NCBI GenBank assembly: GCA_036785705.1
Contig: JAWUZG010000013.1
Coordinates: 22,603,501-22,667,500, forward strand
Source of the DNA: Acanthornis magna
Lineage: Eukaryota > Chordata > Aves > Passeriformes > Acanthizidae
Length of the DNA: 64,000 nucleotides
Reading direction: 5' to 3'
The notes under the pieces were generated by a model. The model made no database searches and had not been told where the DNA came from. It saw nothing but the letters and a program-made list of their open reading frames with translations. The position numbers were made by a program, and so were the translations under genes. This document shows, piece by piece, positions 33,059-44,050 of the stretch; position 1 is the stretch's first letter; the number at the start of each line of letters is the position of its first letter.

Positions 33059-33346
33059 CAGGTGTGCTTCCCGCAGGAGGAGAGCGGGACAGGTGTGCTT
33101 CCCGCGGGACAGCGGGACAGGTGTGCTTCCCGCAGGAGGAGAGCGGGACAGCTGTGCTTCCCGCGGGACAGCAGGACAGCTGTGCTTCCCGCGGGACAGC
33201 GGGACAGGTGTGCTTCCCGCGGGACAGCGGGACAGGTGTGGCTCCCGCGGGACAGCGGGACAGGTGTGCTTCCCGCGGGACAGCGGGACAGGTGTGCTTC
33301 CCGCGGGACAGCGGGACAGCTGTGCTTCCCGCGGGAGATGTCGCGC
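33059..33346. repeat. 28-bp minisatellite GGGACAGGTGTGCTTCCCGC...
   Basis: About nine copies of a 28-bp unit in which GTGTGCTTCCCGC is joined to GGGACAGCGGGACAG. It directly abuts the preceding GGGACAG array and shares that subunit, so it probably grew from it. Two early copies contain an extra AGGAGGAGA. Confidence 0.92.
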
Positions 33347-33539
33347 GGTTCCCGCGGGAGCAGAGCCCTGTCCCGCCGCTCCCTGCCCGCCCCCGAGCCT
33401 CCCGCACGGCGCTTCAGTCGCTCGGGGCGCACGGACACGGAGGGGATGTCACAGGAGACACATCAGGTTCAAAATCACAGCTTGTGGCACCTAAACCAGT
33501 CCCGACAGCGGATGGTACACGGCCTTAAAGTAGATAATA

Positions 33540-33625
33540 ATCACAGAATGGTTTTCAGTTGGAAGGGTCCCACGAGTATCATCGAGTCCCACTCTTAGCC
33601 CTTCACAGCACAGCCCCAAGAAAAT
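33540..33625 (-). mobile_element. CR1 3' fragment
   Basis: AATCACAGAATGGTTTTCAG then TTGGAAGGGTCCCACGAGTA, the reverse-complement CR1 tail and core. Confidence 0.75.
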
Positions 33626-34169
33626 AAATAATACTAATAAATAAATAAATCTCCCTCCTTTTGTTCTTTAATTGATGTGATGCCATCAGGGCTCTCCACA
33701 GCGGGAACCACTTACCTTGTGATTTGAAAGCAGATGCTGGTTTACTGCTGGGACTCCATAAAGACAAACGCATAAAACCTGATTTTGTTTAGCCAGAGTA
33801 CTACTTAATTAAGGCATGCAGGCTTTTTTGTCTTGGCTGGAATTGTTTTCTCTTGTGCCCTTCTGCAGCCAAGTCACAAAGCCGAAGTGGCTTACACCAC
33901 AAATTACATCAGTAATTTGTGAGTTAGTGCAATGGTGAGGAATATTGCCTTACAACCTTCCCAGAAGGACAAGGTCAGGATGTTATGGATGTGGGCATTA
34001 TCCTCTGCATAGCCCATGGATTGCTGGATAAAGAGGAGGAATGGTTTAGACCATGAAGACATTTTCAGGGTCAGTTGTTCAGCTTTTAGTCCCCACTTAA
34101 TACACCATTTTCCATATGTCTTAGTCCCCCTGGGAGTTTATTTTATAGCCAGACACTCAAACACAAGAA

Positions 34170-34380
34170 ATTTCTCAACAGGAAGAACTTCTCATGGAGG
34201 GGGCAGAGTGCTGGAACAGCTGCCCAGGGAGGGGCTGGAATTTCCCTCTCCAGAGACATTCCAAACCCTCCTGCTGTGTTCCTGTGTCACCTGCTCCAGG
34301 GGACCCTGTCTGGGCAGGGAGATGGACTGGAGGATCTCCAGAGGTCCCTTCCAACCCCAGCTATTCTGGGATTTTGTAAC
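34170..34380 (+). mobile_element. CR1 3' fragment
   Basis: Plus sense: GCTGGAACAGCTGCCCAGGG, then GTGTCACCTGCTCCAGGGGA and AGGTCCCTTCCAACCCCAGC with TATTCTGGGATTTTGTA tail. It is the mirror of the 944-1436 copy type. Confidence 0.82.
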
Positions 34381-34424
34381 AGAGCGCTGTAAGTGGGACC
34401 TTATTCTTCCTTTCTGTAGACTCC

Positions 34425-34600
34425 CAGACTGGTTTGGGCTGGAAGGGACCTCCAGGACCATCTTGGTTGCTCCAAGCCCTGTCCAGCCTGGCCTTGGACA
34501 CTTGCAGGGATGGGGCAGCCACAGTTTCTCTGTGCCCTGTGCCAGGGCCTCCCCTCCCTCAGAGGGAAGGATTTGTGCCTGTATAACCCCAGGGTGACTC
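34425..34600 (-). mobile_element. CR1 3' fragment
   Basis: GACTGGTTTGGGCTGGAAGG and GTCCAGCCTGGCCTTGGACA mark a reverse-oriented CR1 end, placed tail-to-tail with the preceding plus copy. Confidence 0.8.
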
Positions 34601-34957
34601 TCCAGGCTCCCGGGGCAGAGGCCCTGGCAGCCTCACATCTGGGCACATCTGGGCACATGTGGGCACAAACATTCTGCTCCCAGGTGGGCAGGCACAGTGA
34701 GGGATCCTGGGCACAGAGCCTCTCAGAGATCAGCCTCTCCCAGCATGGAGTGCCTAAGTTATCCTCCCTTGTGCCCAAGCACAGGAAATCTGAGAAATCT
34801 GTATTTTGGTTTTTGTATTTTGTTTGAGTTTTTGTCGTTTTGTTTGAGTCATTAAAAACCAGTTCTGTTGTACTAAGGAGCTTAGGGAAGAATTGTCCAT
34901 GGCAGAACCAAACGCCGATTTTAATGGGATGACTGTCGGAGTAGCAGGTTCCCTGTG

Positions 34958-36447
34958 TCTGTGTTTATCTGTGTCCCCTGTGTCTGTGTTTATCTGTGTC
35001 CCCTGTGTCTGTGTTTGTCTGTGTCCCCTGTGTCTGTGTTTGTCTGTGTTTGTCTGTGTCCCCTGTGTCTGTGTTTATCTGTGTCCCCTGTGTCTGTGTT
35101 TGTCTGTGTCCCCGTGTCTGTGTTTGTCTGTGTCCCCTGTGTCTGTGTTTGTCTGTGTCCCCGTGTCTGTGTGTGTCTGTGTCCCCTGTGTCTGTCTGTC
35201 TGTGTCCCCTGTGTCTGTGTTTGTCTGTGTCCCCTGTGTCTGTGTTTGTCTGTGTTTATCTGTGTTCCTGTGTCTGTGTTTGTCTGTGTTTATCTGTGTT
35301 CCTGTGTCTGTGTGTGTCTGTCCCCTGTGTCTGTTTGTCTGTGTCCCCTGTGTCTGTGTCTGTGTCCCCTGTGTCTGTGTTTGTCCGTGTCCCCTGTGTC
35401 TGTTTGTCTGTGTCCCCTGTGTCTGTCTGTGTTCCTGTGTCTGTGTTTGTCTGTGTTTGTCTGTGTCCCCTGTGTCTGTGTCTGTGTCCCCTGTGTCTGT
35501 GTTTGTCCGTGTCCCCTGTGTCTGTTTGTCTGTGTCCCCTGTGTCTGTTTGTCTGTGTCCCCTGTGTCTGTGTCTGTGTCCCCTGTGTCTGTTTGTCTGT
35601 GTCCCCTGTGTCTGTTTGTCTGTGTCCCCTGTGTCTGTGTCTGTGTCCCCTGTGTCTGTTTGTCTGTGTCCCCTGTGTCTGTGTTTGTCTGTGTTTGTCT
35701 GTGTCCCCTGTGTCTGTGTTTGTCTGTGTCCCCTGTGTCTGTGTTTGTCTGTGCCCCTGTGTCTGTGTTTGTCTGTGTTTGTCTGTGCCCCTGTGTCTGT
35801 GTTTGTCTGTGCCCCTGTGTCTGTGTTTGTCTGTGTTTGTCTGTGTCCCCTGTGTCTGTGTTTGTCTGTGTTTGTCTGTGTCCCCTGTGTCTGTGTTTGT
35901 CTGTGTCCCCTGTGTCTGTGTCTGTGTCCCCTGTGTCTGTTTGTCTGTGTCCCCTGTGTCTGTGTTTATCTGTGTCTGTCTGTGTCCCCTGTGTCTGTGT
36001 TTGTGTCCCCTGTGTCTGTGTCCCCTGTGTCTGTGTTTATCTGTGTCTGTCTGTGTCCCCTGTGTCTGTGTTTGTCTGTGTCCCCTGTGTCTGTGTCTGT
36101 GTCCCCTGTGTCTGTGTTTGTCTGTGTCCCCTGTGTCTGTTTGTCTGTGTCCCCTGTGTCTGTGTTTTTCTGTGTCCCCTGTGTCTGTGTTTGTCTGTGT
36201 CCCCTGTGTCTGTGTTTGTCCGTGTCCCCTGTGTCTGTGTTTATCTGTGTCCCCTGTGTCTGTTTGTCTGTGTCCCCTGTGTCTGTGTTTGTCTGTGTCC
36301 CCTGTGTCTGTGTTTGTGTCCCCTGTGTCTGTTTGTCTGTGTCCCCTGTGTCTGTCTGTCTGTGTCCCCTGTGTCTGTTTGTCTGTGTCCCCTGTGTCTG
36401 TCTGTCTGTGTCCCCTGTGTCTGTGTTTATCTGTGTCCCCTGTGTCT
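34958..36447. repeat. 1.5-kb TGTGTCCCC minisatellite, 25-bp basic unit
   Basis: About 1490 bases of CCCCTGTGTCTGTGTTTGTC-TGTGT and shorter variants (TTTGTC, TTTATC, or no spacer). It lacks stops in all three plus frames and one minus frame, producing frames of 548-682 codons rich in Cys/Val/Ser/Leu that are not genes. No reading frame is favoured by substitutions. Confidence 0.95.
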
Positions 36448-36717
36448 ATGTGTTTGTGGCCGCCGTGCTCCTGCTCCGGGGCTGTGGGAGCAGGAGGGCT
36501 CGGGGTTCCTCCGCAGTGCTCTGCTGCTCTCTGCTGCCCACCAGCCTCCCCTCCTCGGGGCACGGAGCGCAGGCAGCCGTTCCTCGGAAAGTACAGCAAG
36601 CTCTCCCCCCGGGAATGTGCTCCTGTCCTCCATCAGAACTGATCTGGGTGGGTGCGGAACGGAGGCTCAGCGCTGCGGGCACATGAGAAGGGCTGCCTGG
36701 CTCGGGGGGGATGAGGG

Positions 36718-36895
36718 GACCACAGGATCATGGAATCACAGAATCGCAGAAGGGCTTGGGGTGGAAGACCTTAACGCTAGTCCCATCCCATCCAGTGCCA
36801 CGGCAGGGACACCTCCCACTGTCCCAGGCTGCTCCAAGCCCTGTCCAGCCTGGCCTTGGATACTTCCAAGGATCCTGGGGCAGCCACAGCTGCTC
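36718..36895 (-). mobile_element. CR1 3' fragment
   Basis: GGATCATGGAATCACAGAAT tail, GGCAGGGACACCTCCCACTG and GTCCAGCCTGGCCTTGGATA on the plus strand show a reverse-oriented CR1. Confidence 0.85.
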
Positions 36896-37489
36896 TTTCG
36901 TCCTTCATTGGGTGAATGCTTTTATTTTCATGTAAAATTTGATGGCACGAGGTTTTGGTTTATTGACAGAAATGCCCTGTGCTGTGATCAGGAAAAATTG
37001 TAAATTGTGTTGGATGAAGCCTTTGAAAGGTTATCGATTTGTTATACCGTGATCCTCTGCCCACCTGGGGCTTGCTCTAATCTTATTTACTTGCATGTCA
37101 CAGACCAATCATGTATTGATTAATTCCTTTTAAAGCAGAGACAGTGACCCATCTCCTTCACAGACTAACAGAGGTTGGTGTTTGGGTACAAAGTCACGCT
37201 TGCTGCTCAGACAGCTTCCACTCTGTGCTTGCTTTTCAGCCTGTGGTTTGGGCCTGACGTGAGGGCTCAGCCAGCTGTGAGGGACAGGTATTTCAGGCAT
37301 TGCACAGAAGTTGTTTGTGATCCCAAATGGGTGTTAAATTTGCATAAGTTTAAAAATTGATAATATTCATTGACATTTCCTTGGTTTCTTATTAGTAAAA
37401 ATCAAAGTAATCCGCCCAACTTCACAGCCGGTACAATGTAAGACAGTGGGAATTTCAGGACTGATTTGGGAAAATGTGCCTACAGCTCC

Positions 37490-37810
37490 CTGGCAGGAGG
37501 ATGCAGCCTGATGGGGACAGGGACGTGTCTCAGGCTCTGCTCCCAGGGAACAAGGACAGGATGAGAGGAAAAGGCCTTGAGTTGCACCAGAAGAGGCTCA
37601 GGATGGACAGCAGCAGGAATTTCTCCATGGAAAGGGAGCTCAGGGATTGGAACTGCCCAGGGAGGTTTGCAGTGCCCATCCCTGCAGGTGCCCAAGGAAT
37701 TCCTGGATTGGCACTCAGAGCTCTGGGCTGGGGACAAGGTGGGCATGGGCACAGCTTGGGCTCTGGGAGGGCTTTTCTAACCCAAACGATTTGGTGATTC
37801 CGTGACTTTC
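37490..37810 (+). mobile_element. CR1 3' fragment
   Basis: Plus sense: GACAGCAGCAGGAATTTCTC, GGGATTGGAACTGCCCAGGG and GAATTCCTGGATTGGCACTC, with tail AACGATTTGGTGATTCCGTG. From about 37606 it is nearly identical to 61.78-61.93 kb. Confidence 0.83.
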
Positions 37811-38014
37811 CTCACCTGTGCAGACTCAGGCCTCAAACCCTGCTGAAATCTGAGAACTCCATCTCCATCCCTCCAAGGGTCATTAACCTCCCTGGCTGCC
37901 TCTGGAAATTGAACTGTACGTGTATTGCATGTGGTGCATTTCTTGGAATAAAGTTCATCATTAACCACCCAGCTGCTCCCGGGTCCTTTCCGAGCTGCTC
38001 CTGCTTCCCCAGGC

Positions 38015-38130
38015 TGTGACGAGGGACAGTGGAAGGTGTTCGTGCCCATGGCAGGGGTGGAACGGGATGAGCTTTAAGGTCCATTTCGACCCAAACCCTC
38101 TGTGATTTTGTGATTCCATTATTTTGTTCC
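38015..38130 (+). mobile_element. CR1 3' tail fragment
   Basis: GGGACAGTGGAAGGTGTTCG and GATGAGCTTTAAGGTCCATT followed by CTGTGATTTTGTGATTCCA. Confidence 0.75.
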
Positions 38131-39479
38131 ATCTGCAGAGTTAATAAAGAAACCTTGTCTGTGGTGTGGCTGCAGCCATGGCAGGGCCGTGCTGAGTGTC
38201 CTGGGCTGTGTCTGTCACATTCCTCAGCACCCCTGGACACTCGGTGCCCATTTCTGCGGTGGCTGCACAGGGTGTTCCTGCCTGACCTGAGCTCAGGACC
38301 TGTGCTGCACGGCTAAGGGGACACAAAGCAGGGTTTAAACCTACCCCGAGTGCTGCTGCTTTGCTTTGCAGCCTCACAATGGCAGAAACCGGCCACTTCC
38401 AGGGAGAATCAGAAAAGCGGAGCATGAAAATCCTTTCACTCTGCTTTAATTACTAACTTCAACTTTTTAAAGTCCATTCCCATTTTCCTGCAGCTCAGCC
38501 CATGGAAGTTGCCAGAGGAATGCTTCTCCTGGGTACTTGCCAGCTGAAAAACAAACCCCAATTCTTTGAGTGATGCAAACCACTGCTGGGCTCTTGCTGT
38601 AGGTTGCTTACAACACTGCCTGCAACGTGATTTGCTTTGCTTACAAACTCCCACAAATGTTGCAATTCAGCTCTAAAAATAGAAAACAGTTTTATTTATC
38701 CCAAAGCTGTTGTTGTCATAGCTCTCTGAGCCACAGCCAGTCCTGTTGTCTCCAAGAGCCACAACATATCCCTTTGGCAAAGGATAATTGAACCACCGAG
38801 TAGGGGAAGAGACAGGAGGAGCACTGGGGTGGTTATCCACAAAAATAGGAACCCTTATTTAAGGGGAAAAAACCCCAGACTCTCCTTTCCAAGACTGAGA
38901 CTGTGCTCCAGGGTAGGTTTCTGCTTCCCAGCCCTGCACTCCGATCCCTCTGTCATTCCTGTCAGCAGTTCATGGACATACACTGGGAATGGTTCCCAGT
39001 CTTCTTCCCAGTCTTCACTGTTTCTCATGTCAGGAAGACACAAAAATCAAACAAATATGTCTCATATCCCCTTTGCTTCTAGAGAACTTGGCAGTGTGGG
39101 GCTGTTATAAGTACCTCGTACTCAAAAGCAGTTATTCTAAGTGTATTTGTGGTTTTTTTTCTGATGGAAAGCGGAATTTGCAGTGCGTGAGCGTGAATAT
39201 TGACAATGGATATTCCCTCAGGTATGGGGGGTGGTGGGACACAGCGCCTGGGAGTTACAGACCTGCTTCATATCCATGTGATTTAGTCCTCGCAGAGCTT
39301 TGGAACAGCACCTGCTTTTTCCCAGCTTACCACCCACTTCCATGGGACTTCAGAGCATTCCCATGGTACCCAGGAATGCCATTCCTATAAAAAATACCTG
39401 GTCAGTGCCAGGCCCTGCATTTCCACAGGTGTGGATTTCCATAGAACGTGGACCTGCTGGAGTGAGTCTAGAGGAGCCC

Positions 39480-39870
39480 CTTTGCCCTGGAGCCAGGCTG
39501 GGAGAGCTGGGGGTGCTCACCTAGAGAAGAGAAGGCTCCAGGGAGAGCTCAGAGCCCCTGGCAGGGCCTGAAGGGCTCCAGGAGAGCTGGAGAGGGACTG
39601 GGGACAAGGCATGGAGGGACAGGACACAGGGAATGGCTTACCACTGAAAAAGTGACTTTTGGATGGGATACTGGGAAGGAATTGTTCCTGGGAGGGTGGG
39701 CAGGCCCTGGCACAGGTGCCCAGAGCAGCTGTGGCTGCCCCTGGATCCCTGGCAGTGTCCCAGGCCAGGCTGGACATTGGGGTTGGAGCAGCCTGGGACA
39801 GTGGGAGGTGTGAAATGAGGTGAGCTTTGAGGTCCCTTCTGAGCCCTACCAGTGTGTGGTTCCATGATTC
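39480..39870 (+). mobile_element. CR1 LINE 3' fragment
   Basis: Plus sense from GGAGCCAGGCTGGGAGAGCT through GGACAGGACACAGGGAATGG and CAGAGCAGCTGTGGCTGCCC to TGGTTCCATGATTCTAT. It has a good terminal ATGATTCT motif. Confidence 0.87.
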
Positions 39871-40086
39871 TATACCTTGATTTCATCTCCGTTGCTAGGG
39901 CAAATGCAAAGGCTGGTAGCTGTTTTTAAATCCAAACATCCTTCAGTCCCTCGCTGCCCTTTTCAGTAACGCAGCTGTGCCTGAGGAGCAGCTCCGTGCA
40001 GATTCCAGCCGTGCTGGATGCACAGCTCCGGCTTCCCGACACGGCTGGGAACGCCAGCCCCTGCAGGAACATGGGGCCCTGCGCCT

Positions 40087-40612
40087 GGAGGAGCAGCTCC
40101 AGCAGCATCCTGCGTGTCCCCGGGAAGGGAGAGCTCTGGAGGAGCAGCTCCAGCAGCATCCTTGGCTCGGAAGGGAGGGCTCTGGAGGAGCGGCTCCAGC
40201 AGCATCCTGTCCCCGGGAAGGGAGGGCTCTGGAGGAGCGGCTCCAGCAGCATCCTTGGCTTGGAAGGGAGGGCTCTGGAGGAGCGGCTCCAGCAGCATCC
40301 TGTCCCCGGGAAGGGAGGGCTCTGGAGGAGCGGCTCCAGCAGCATCCTGTCCCCGGGAAGGGAGGGCTCTGGAGGAGCAGCTCCAGCAGCATCCTGTCCC
40401 CGGGAAGGGAGGGCTCTGGAGGAGCAGCTCCAGCAGCATCCTGTCCCCGGGAAGGGAGAGCTCTGGAGGAGCGGCTCCAGCAGCATCCTTGGCTCGGGAA
40501 GGGAGGGCTCTGGAGGAGCAGCTCCAGCAGCATCCTGTCCCCGGGAAGGGAGGGCTCTGGAGGAGCGGCTCCAGCAGCATCCTGTCCCCGGGAAGGGAGG
40601 GCTCTGGAGCCG
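40087..40612. repeat. 46-bp VNTR, 11 copies
   Basis: Unit CTGGAGGAGCGGCTCCAGCA followed by GCATCCTGTCCCCGGGAAGGGAGGGCT. The marker CAGCAGCATCC occurs 11 times. Copies alternate between TGTCCCCGGG and TTGGCTCGG subtypes. Each unit contains the inverted repeat CTGGAG/CTCCAG. The array is open in several frames on both strands (up to 285 codons), which is an artefact. Confidence 0.93.
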
Positions 40613-40773
40613 GCGCTGCTGACGTGCTGCTGGAGCTGCAGTGACTCCGCAATGGCTGAGGCTGCTGGCGCTGAGCGCTGCTCGCCGCCCCGCAGCGCCC
40701 GCACACCGCAGCCTGCCGGGGAAACCTGGCCCTAGCTCCTCCGACTGCTCGGATCCGCGCTCGGCACTACGTG
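40613..40773 (+). promoter_or_regulatory. CpG-rich segment ending in splice donor; candidate non-coding first exon
   Basis: CpG-rich sequence directly after the 46-bp array ends at CTACGTG followed by GTGAGC (donor at 40774). It holds one short frame (40652-40735, 27 codons beginning MAEAAGAERC). It might be the first exon of the next gene on the + strand; JAKMIP3 is the expected neighbour by mammalian order. This is inference from CpG content and one donor only. Confidence 0.3.
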
Positions 40774-41228
40774 GTGAGCACATTTTACTCTACGCTTGGG
40801 GGATTTTTGGTCATTTTTATTTTATTTTCCTTCTCTGTCCTCTCAGCGCTTCCCTGGACCAATCGATGCATCACTCCTCATCTGATCGCACTGTTTAGAG
40901 GACAGAGAGGGAAAATAGAATCATATGCAGCAGGGATGGATTTTTTTTTTTTAGCCTTTGGAAGTGTGATTTGTAAAAATCTCTTTGAATGCGTCTGCTG
41001 GAGCAGCCTACAGGTTTTATCTGAAGTGCGCTGCAGGCAGGAACTGCTGCTCCCTCAGTGTGCGGCATGAGCGAGTGAGGTTTCTGCCTACTTGTGTTCC
41101 TTAATTAGTATCTACCTGTGCTCCCTAATTAGTGCCCACCTGTGCTCCCTAATTAGTGCCTACCTGTGCTTATTAATCAGTGCCTACCTGTGTTATGTAT
41201 CTATAAATATGCACATAATGTGTGATAG

Positions 41229-41229
41229 G

Positions 41230-41302
<73 letters not shown>
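41229..41302. repeat. (TAGA)n microsatellite, about 18 units
   Basis: Nearly uninterrupted TAGA repeat of about 74 bases, with one early TAGG interruption. Confidence 0.97.
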
Positions 41303-41764
41303 TTGTTGCACGTGACCCATCTGCTGCCTGAAGGCTTTGCAGGCTCCATTTTCAAATGTGCTGTTTGGAGTATTTGAGGTTATTTCCCCGCTCCTCCCTT
41401 CGGTTGGTTATAACCACGGCTCTGATTTGCAAAGCTCTGCTCTCGGATGCCAGGAAGGGGATGGCTCTGCCTGGCACTGGGGCCCAGCTGCACCTTCCTG
41501 CTCGGTTTATTCCCCAGGATTTTATGGAGTCTCTGCCGTGTGTGATGCAGTTGAAATGCCAGGGCCTGTGATTGCTGCTGAATCTCCTCTGAAGCTGTCA
41601 ATGTTGGTGTTTGGGGTGATACACGCCCTGGTGAATTGCTGTGACAAATAATCTGTGCTCACCAAGGAACCGATTCGGGCATTTCCTGTTTGCTGAACTC
41701 CGTGCGCTGCGTGTCTCAGAACTGCTTCCCATGACAATTCTGTCCTCATCGGGAAATCAGAATT

Positions 41765-41910
41765 CCCATCCCTGGCAGTGTCCAAGGCCAGGCTGGATGG
41801 GGCTTGGAGCAGCCTGGGGCAGTGGAAGGTGTCCCTGTCCATGGTAGGGTGGGGCAAGATGAGCTTTGAGGTCCCTCACAGCCCAGACCAGTCTGGGCTT
41901 TTGATTCTAT
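41765..41910 (+). mobile_element. CR1 3' tail fragment
   Basis: CAGTGTCCAAGGCCAGGCTG, GGGGCTTGGAGCAGCCTGGG and TTTGAGGTCCCTCACAGCCC with TTTTGATTCTATTCT tail. Confidence 0.83.
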
Positions 41911-43924
41911 TCTCTGCTGTTTGGCCTAAAAATGTTAAGTTATTTTATTTTTCTTTCCCAGCTGCTTGCTCCCTCAGTCATTTTAAATGTAATTTATCTC
42001 ATGCAGATTCCTTTTCCTTTCAGTTCATGTGATGCCTCTGCTGACACTGTTAAAATTGCAGGCAGACATCAGAAAACACAGGAGTCGAGTTGACTTTTGC
42101 CTGTTATTTCTAAGATTGTGATGCATCCAGAGAAATGCCTGTAGTACAAAGCAATAATTTCCTGGCAGGAGAGACGCACAGCTGTCAGCCTGGGCTCTGA
42201 GCTGACATGCAGCATCCTTAAGCTGCCCCCTCTCTGCACTCGGGCTGCTCTCCCTGTGGAAGGGCTGGCTGGGTGCTTAATGTATGCTCAGGAAATGAAA
42301 GTTTCACAGGAACTCTCTGAATACTTTACTTTGCACTGGAATTTCTGTCTGGTTTGTGTTGGCACTTAGCAGCTCCTGGCTCACAGCCCCTTGTTCTTCA
42401 CCTGCAGATAGACTGGTCAGAATTTTAGTGTTGGTCATGGTGATTAAAAGGCCAAAGCACCAGCACGAGGCCACAGGAACACCCTGACCAGAGGAAGGTG
42501 CATTTGTCACCAGGGCCCTGCTGGAGAAAATAGCACCCCACTTGAATAAGGCTTAAAGAATGTGCTGAAGGTTCTTGGGTTGTCTTGACAAATACCAGTC
42601 TGGGATATATTTGTGGAACTGTGTGCCTGTAAATCCTTCCCTTGTTATGTGCTCAGTTGTCAACACCTCCCACTGCGTGAGGTTTCACCAAGTTTCCCAG
42701 TGCAGTCAGTTTACATGAAGAGTAAAACTTCACTTATTTTTCCCCCCTAAAATGCATCTCTAAAATATTACTTTTGATTGCAGATGGCTTGAATTCAAAT
42801 TAGCATCAGCAAATGAATGTTAACAAGTGAAGGCCTTTAAATAATGATCTTTAACATTTTCCCTTAAAACATGTGTTCTCGGCTTGTCACCTTCTGTGCT
42901 GCAGCTCTTCATGTATGATCAGGAACAGAGGCTCAGCTTAAATGGAAGGATAATTTAAAAAGCAAGTCCTAAAAGTTTTACACGTCCCAGCTGACTGGGA
43001 TGAAGGATTCAAACCCATCCACCCACTCTGGGAGCGAGACTCTCACAGGACTGAACAATTTAAAGACACATAACAGCATTTGTGCGAATATATTTTATGG
43101 TGAAAGCAGCCAAATATTAGCCAATTTTTCAAAATCCAGATGAAACCACTCCTGGGATCCTGTCTCTATTTGCCCACAGCGGGCCAGGAGCATGCACCTG
43201 CACAAAGGAGAAGGGAGCTTCCTTGTCCCCAGAGCATCGAGTGGTGGCTGCCATTAGTGGCAAAATGCTAATCCATTTCTACCACTCATTTAACATGGAA
43301 AGGCAATTCTGGTTTTCCTTTGCCAATTACAGTCAAATGCGCTGTGCTCAAATAAACCCCAGAAGATCTCAGGACTGAATAGAGTTCTGTAGAAATGATT
43401 CTAATGGCGAATGACATCCTAGTAGATTTTTTAACATCTCGTCAGTCCTGTGCAGAGCCGCAGTTATTTCCAGGCACGAGTGATCAGGGATTTGTTATTC
43501 AGTGCTGATGTGAATCGAGATGAGGGTTCAAGGGGTTTCATCTGAGGAGCAGAGGCAGTGCCTGAGGACACAGTTGGGAAAGACTTGAGAGGATGTCTGG
43601 AGGATAAATAGGTTTCCTCAAACACACAGGCCAGCAGCAGGGCGTGGAGTCCTGGCTCGTCTGAATCCAATAGAGATCTGAGGGTTTGAGCTGTGGTCAT
43701 TCGACCTTGACCAAGGTCATGTGCAAATGGGGACTGTAAGCAGAGTCCCTTTCAGCTGCAGAAAGTGCCTTTTCTGTGCCCTTATTTCATGTTTCCAGCT
43801 CTCGTTTTCCCCGTTGGTGGTTCCAGCTCACCTCGCCCAGCCTGGAGCCCCCACTGCCCAGGGAGGAGCTGCTCGTGGAGCTTCGAGCAAGGCCTGGGAC
43901 CCCTCGGCTTTTCCAGACTCCTGG

Positions 43925-44050
43925 GATGGGATCATGGAATCATAGGATGGTTTGGGTTGAGAGAGACCTTGAAGCTTACCCCATTACAGTAACCACCCAG
44001 GTTTTGCCCAGTGTGAGGCACAAAGGGCTGAGATACCGAGCGATCTGACC
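43925..44050 (-). mobile_element. CR1 3' tail fragment
   Basis: GGATCATGGAATCATAGGAT and GGTTTGGGTTGAGAGAGACC, a reverse-oriented CR1 end. Confidence 0.78.

Larger units (their letters stand above)
33347..34957. other. intergenic, CR1 fragments
   Basis: A CpG-rich shoulder to about 33450, then CR1 pieces at 33540-33625, 34170-34380 and 34425-34600 with unique AT-rich sequence between. An AATAAA-rich run lies at 33621-33651. No gene seen. Confidence 0.7.
36448..40086. other. intergenic, CR1 fragments and unique sequence
   Basis: Contains CR1 at 36718-36895, 37490-37810, 38015-38130 and 39480-39870. The remainder (36.9-37.4 and 38.1-39.4 kb) is unique sequence without coding similarity that I recognise. 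Confidence 0.7.

Noticed and set aside
31936..33598. Open reading frames of 409-500 codons on both strands around the BNIP3 5' end
   Set aside because: Produced by GC-rich arrays lacking stops. They overlap the real BNIP3 exon 1 and promoter.
34893..37003. Open reading frames of 548-682 codons
   Set aside because: They lie in the TGTGTCCCC tandem array, are open in several frames at once, have no domain and consist of a few repeated residues.
39926..40783. Frames of 208-285 codons on both strands
   Set aside because: Explained by the 46-bp VNTR: several frames are open together and there is no non-repeat coding part.
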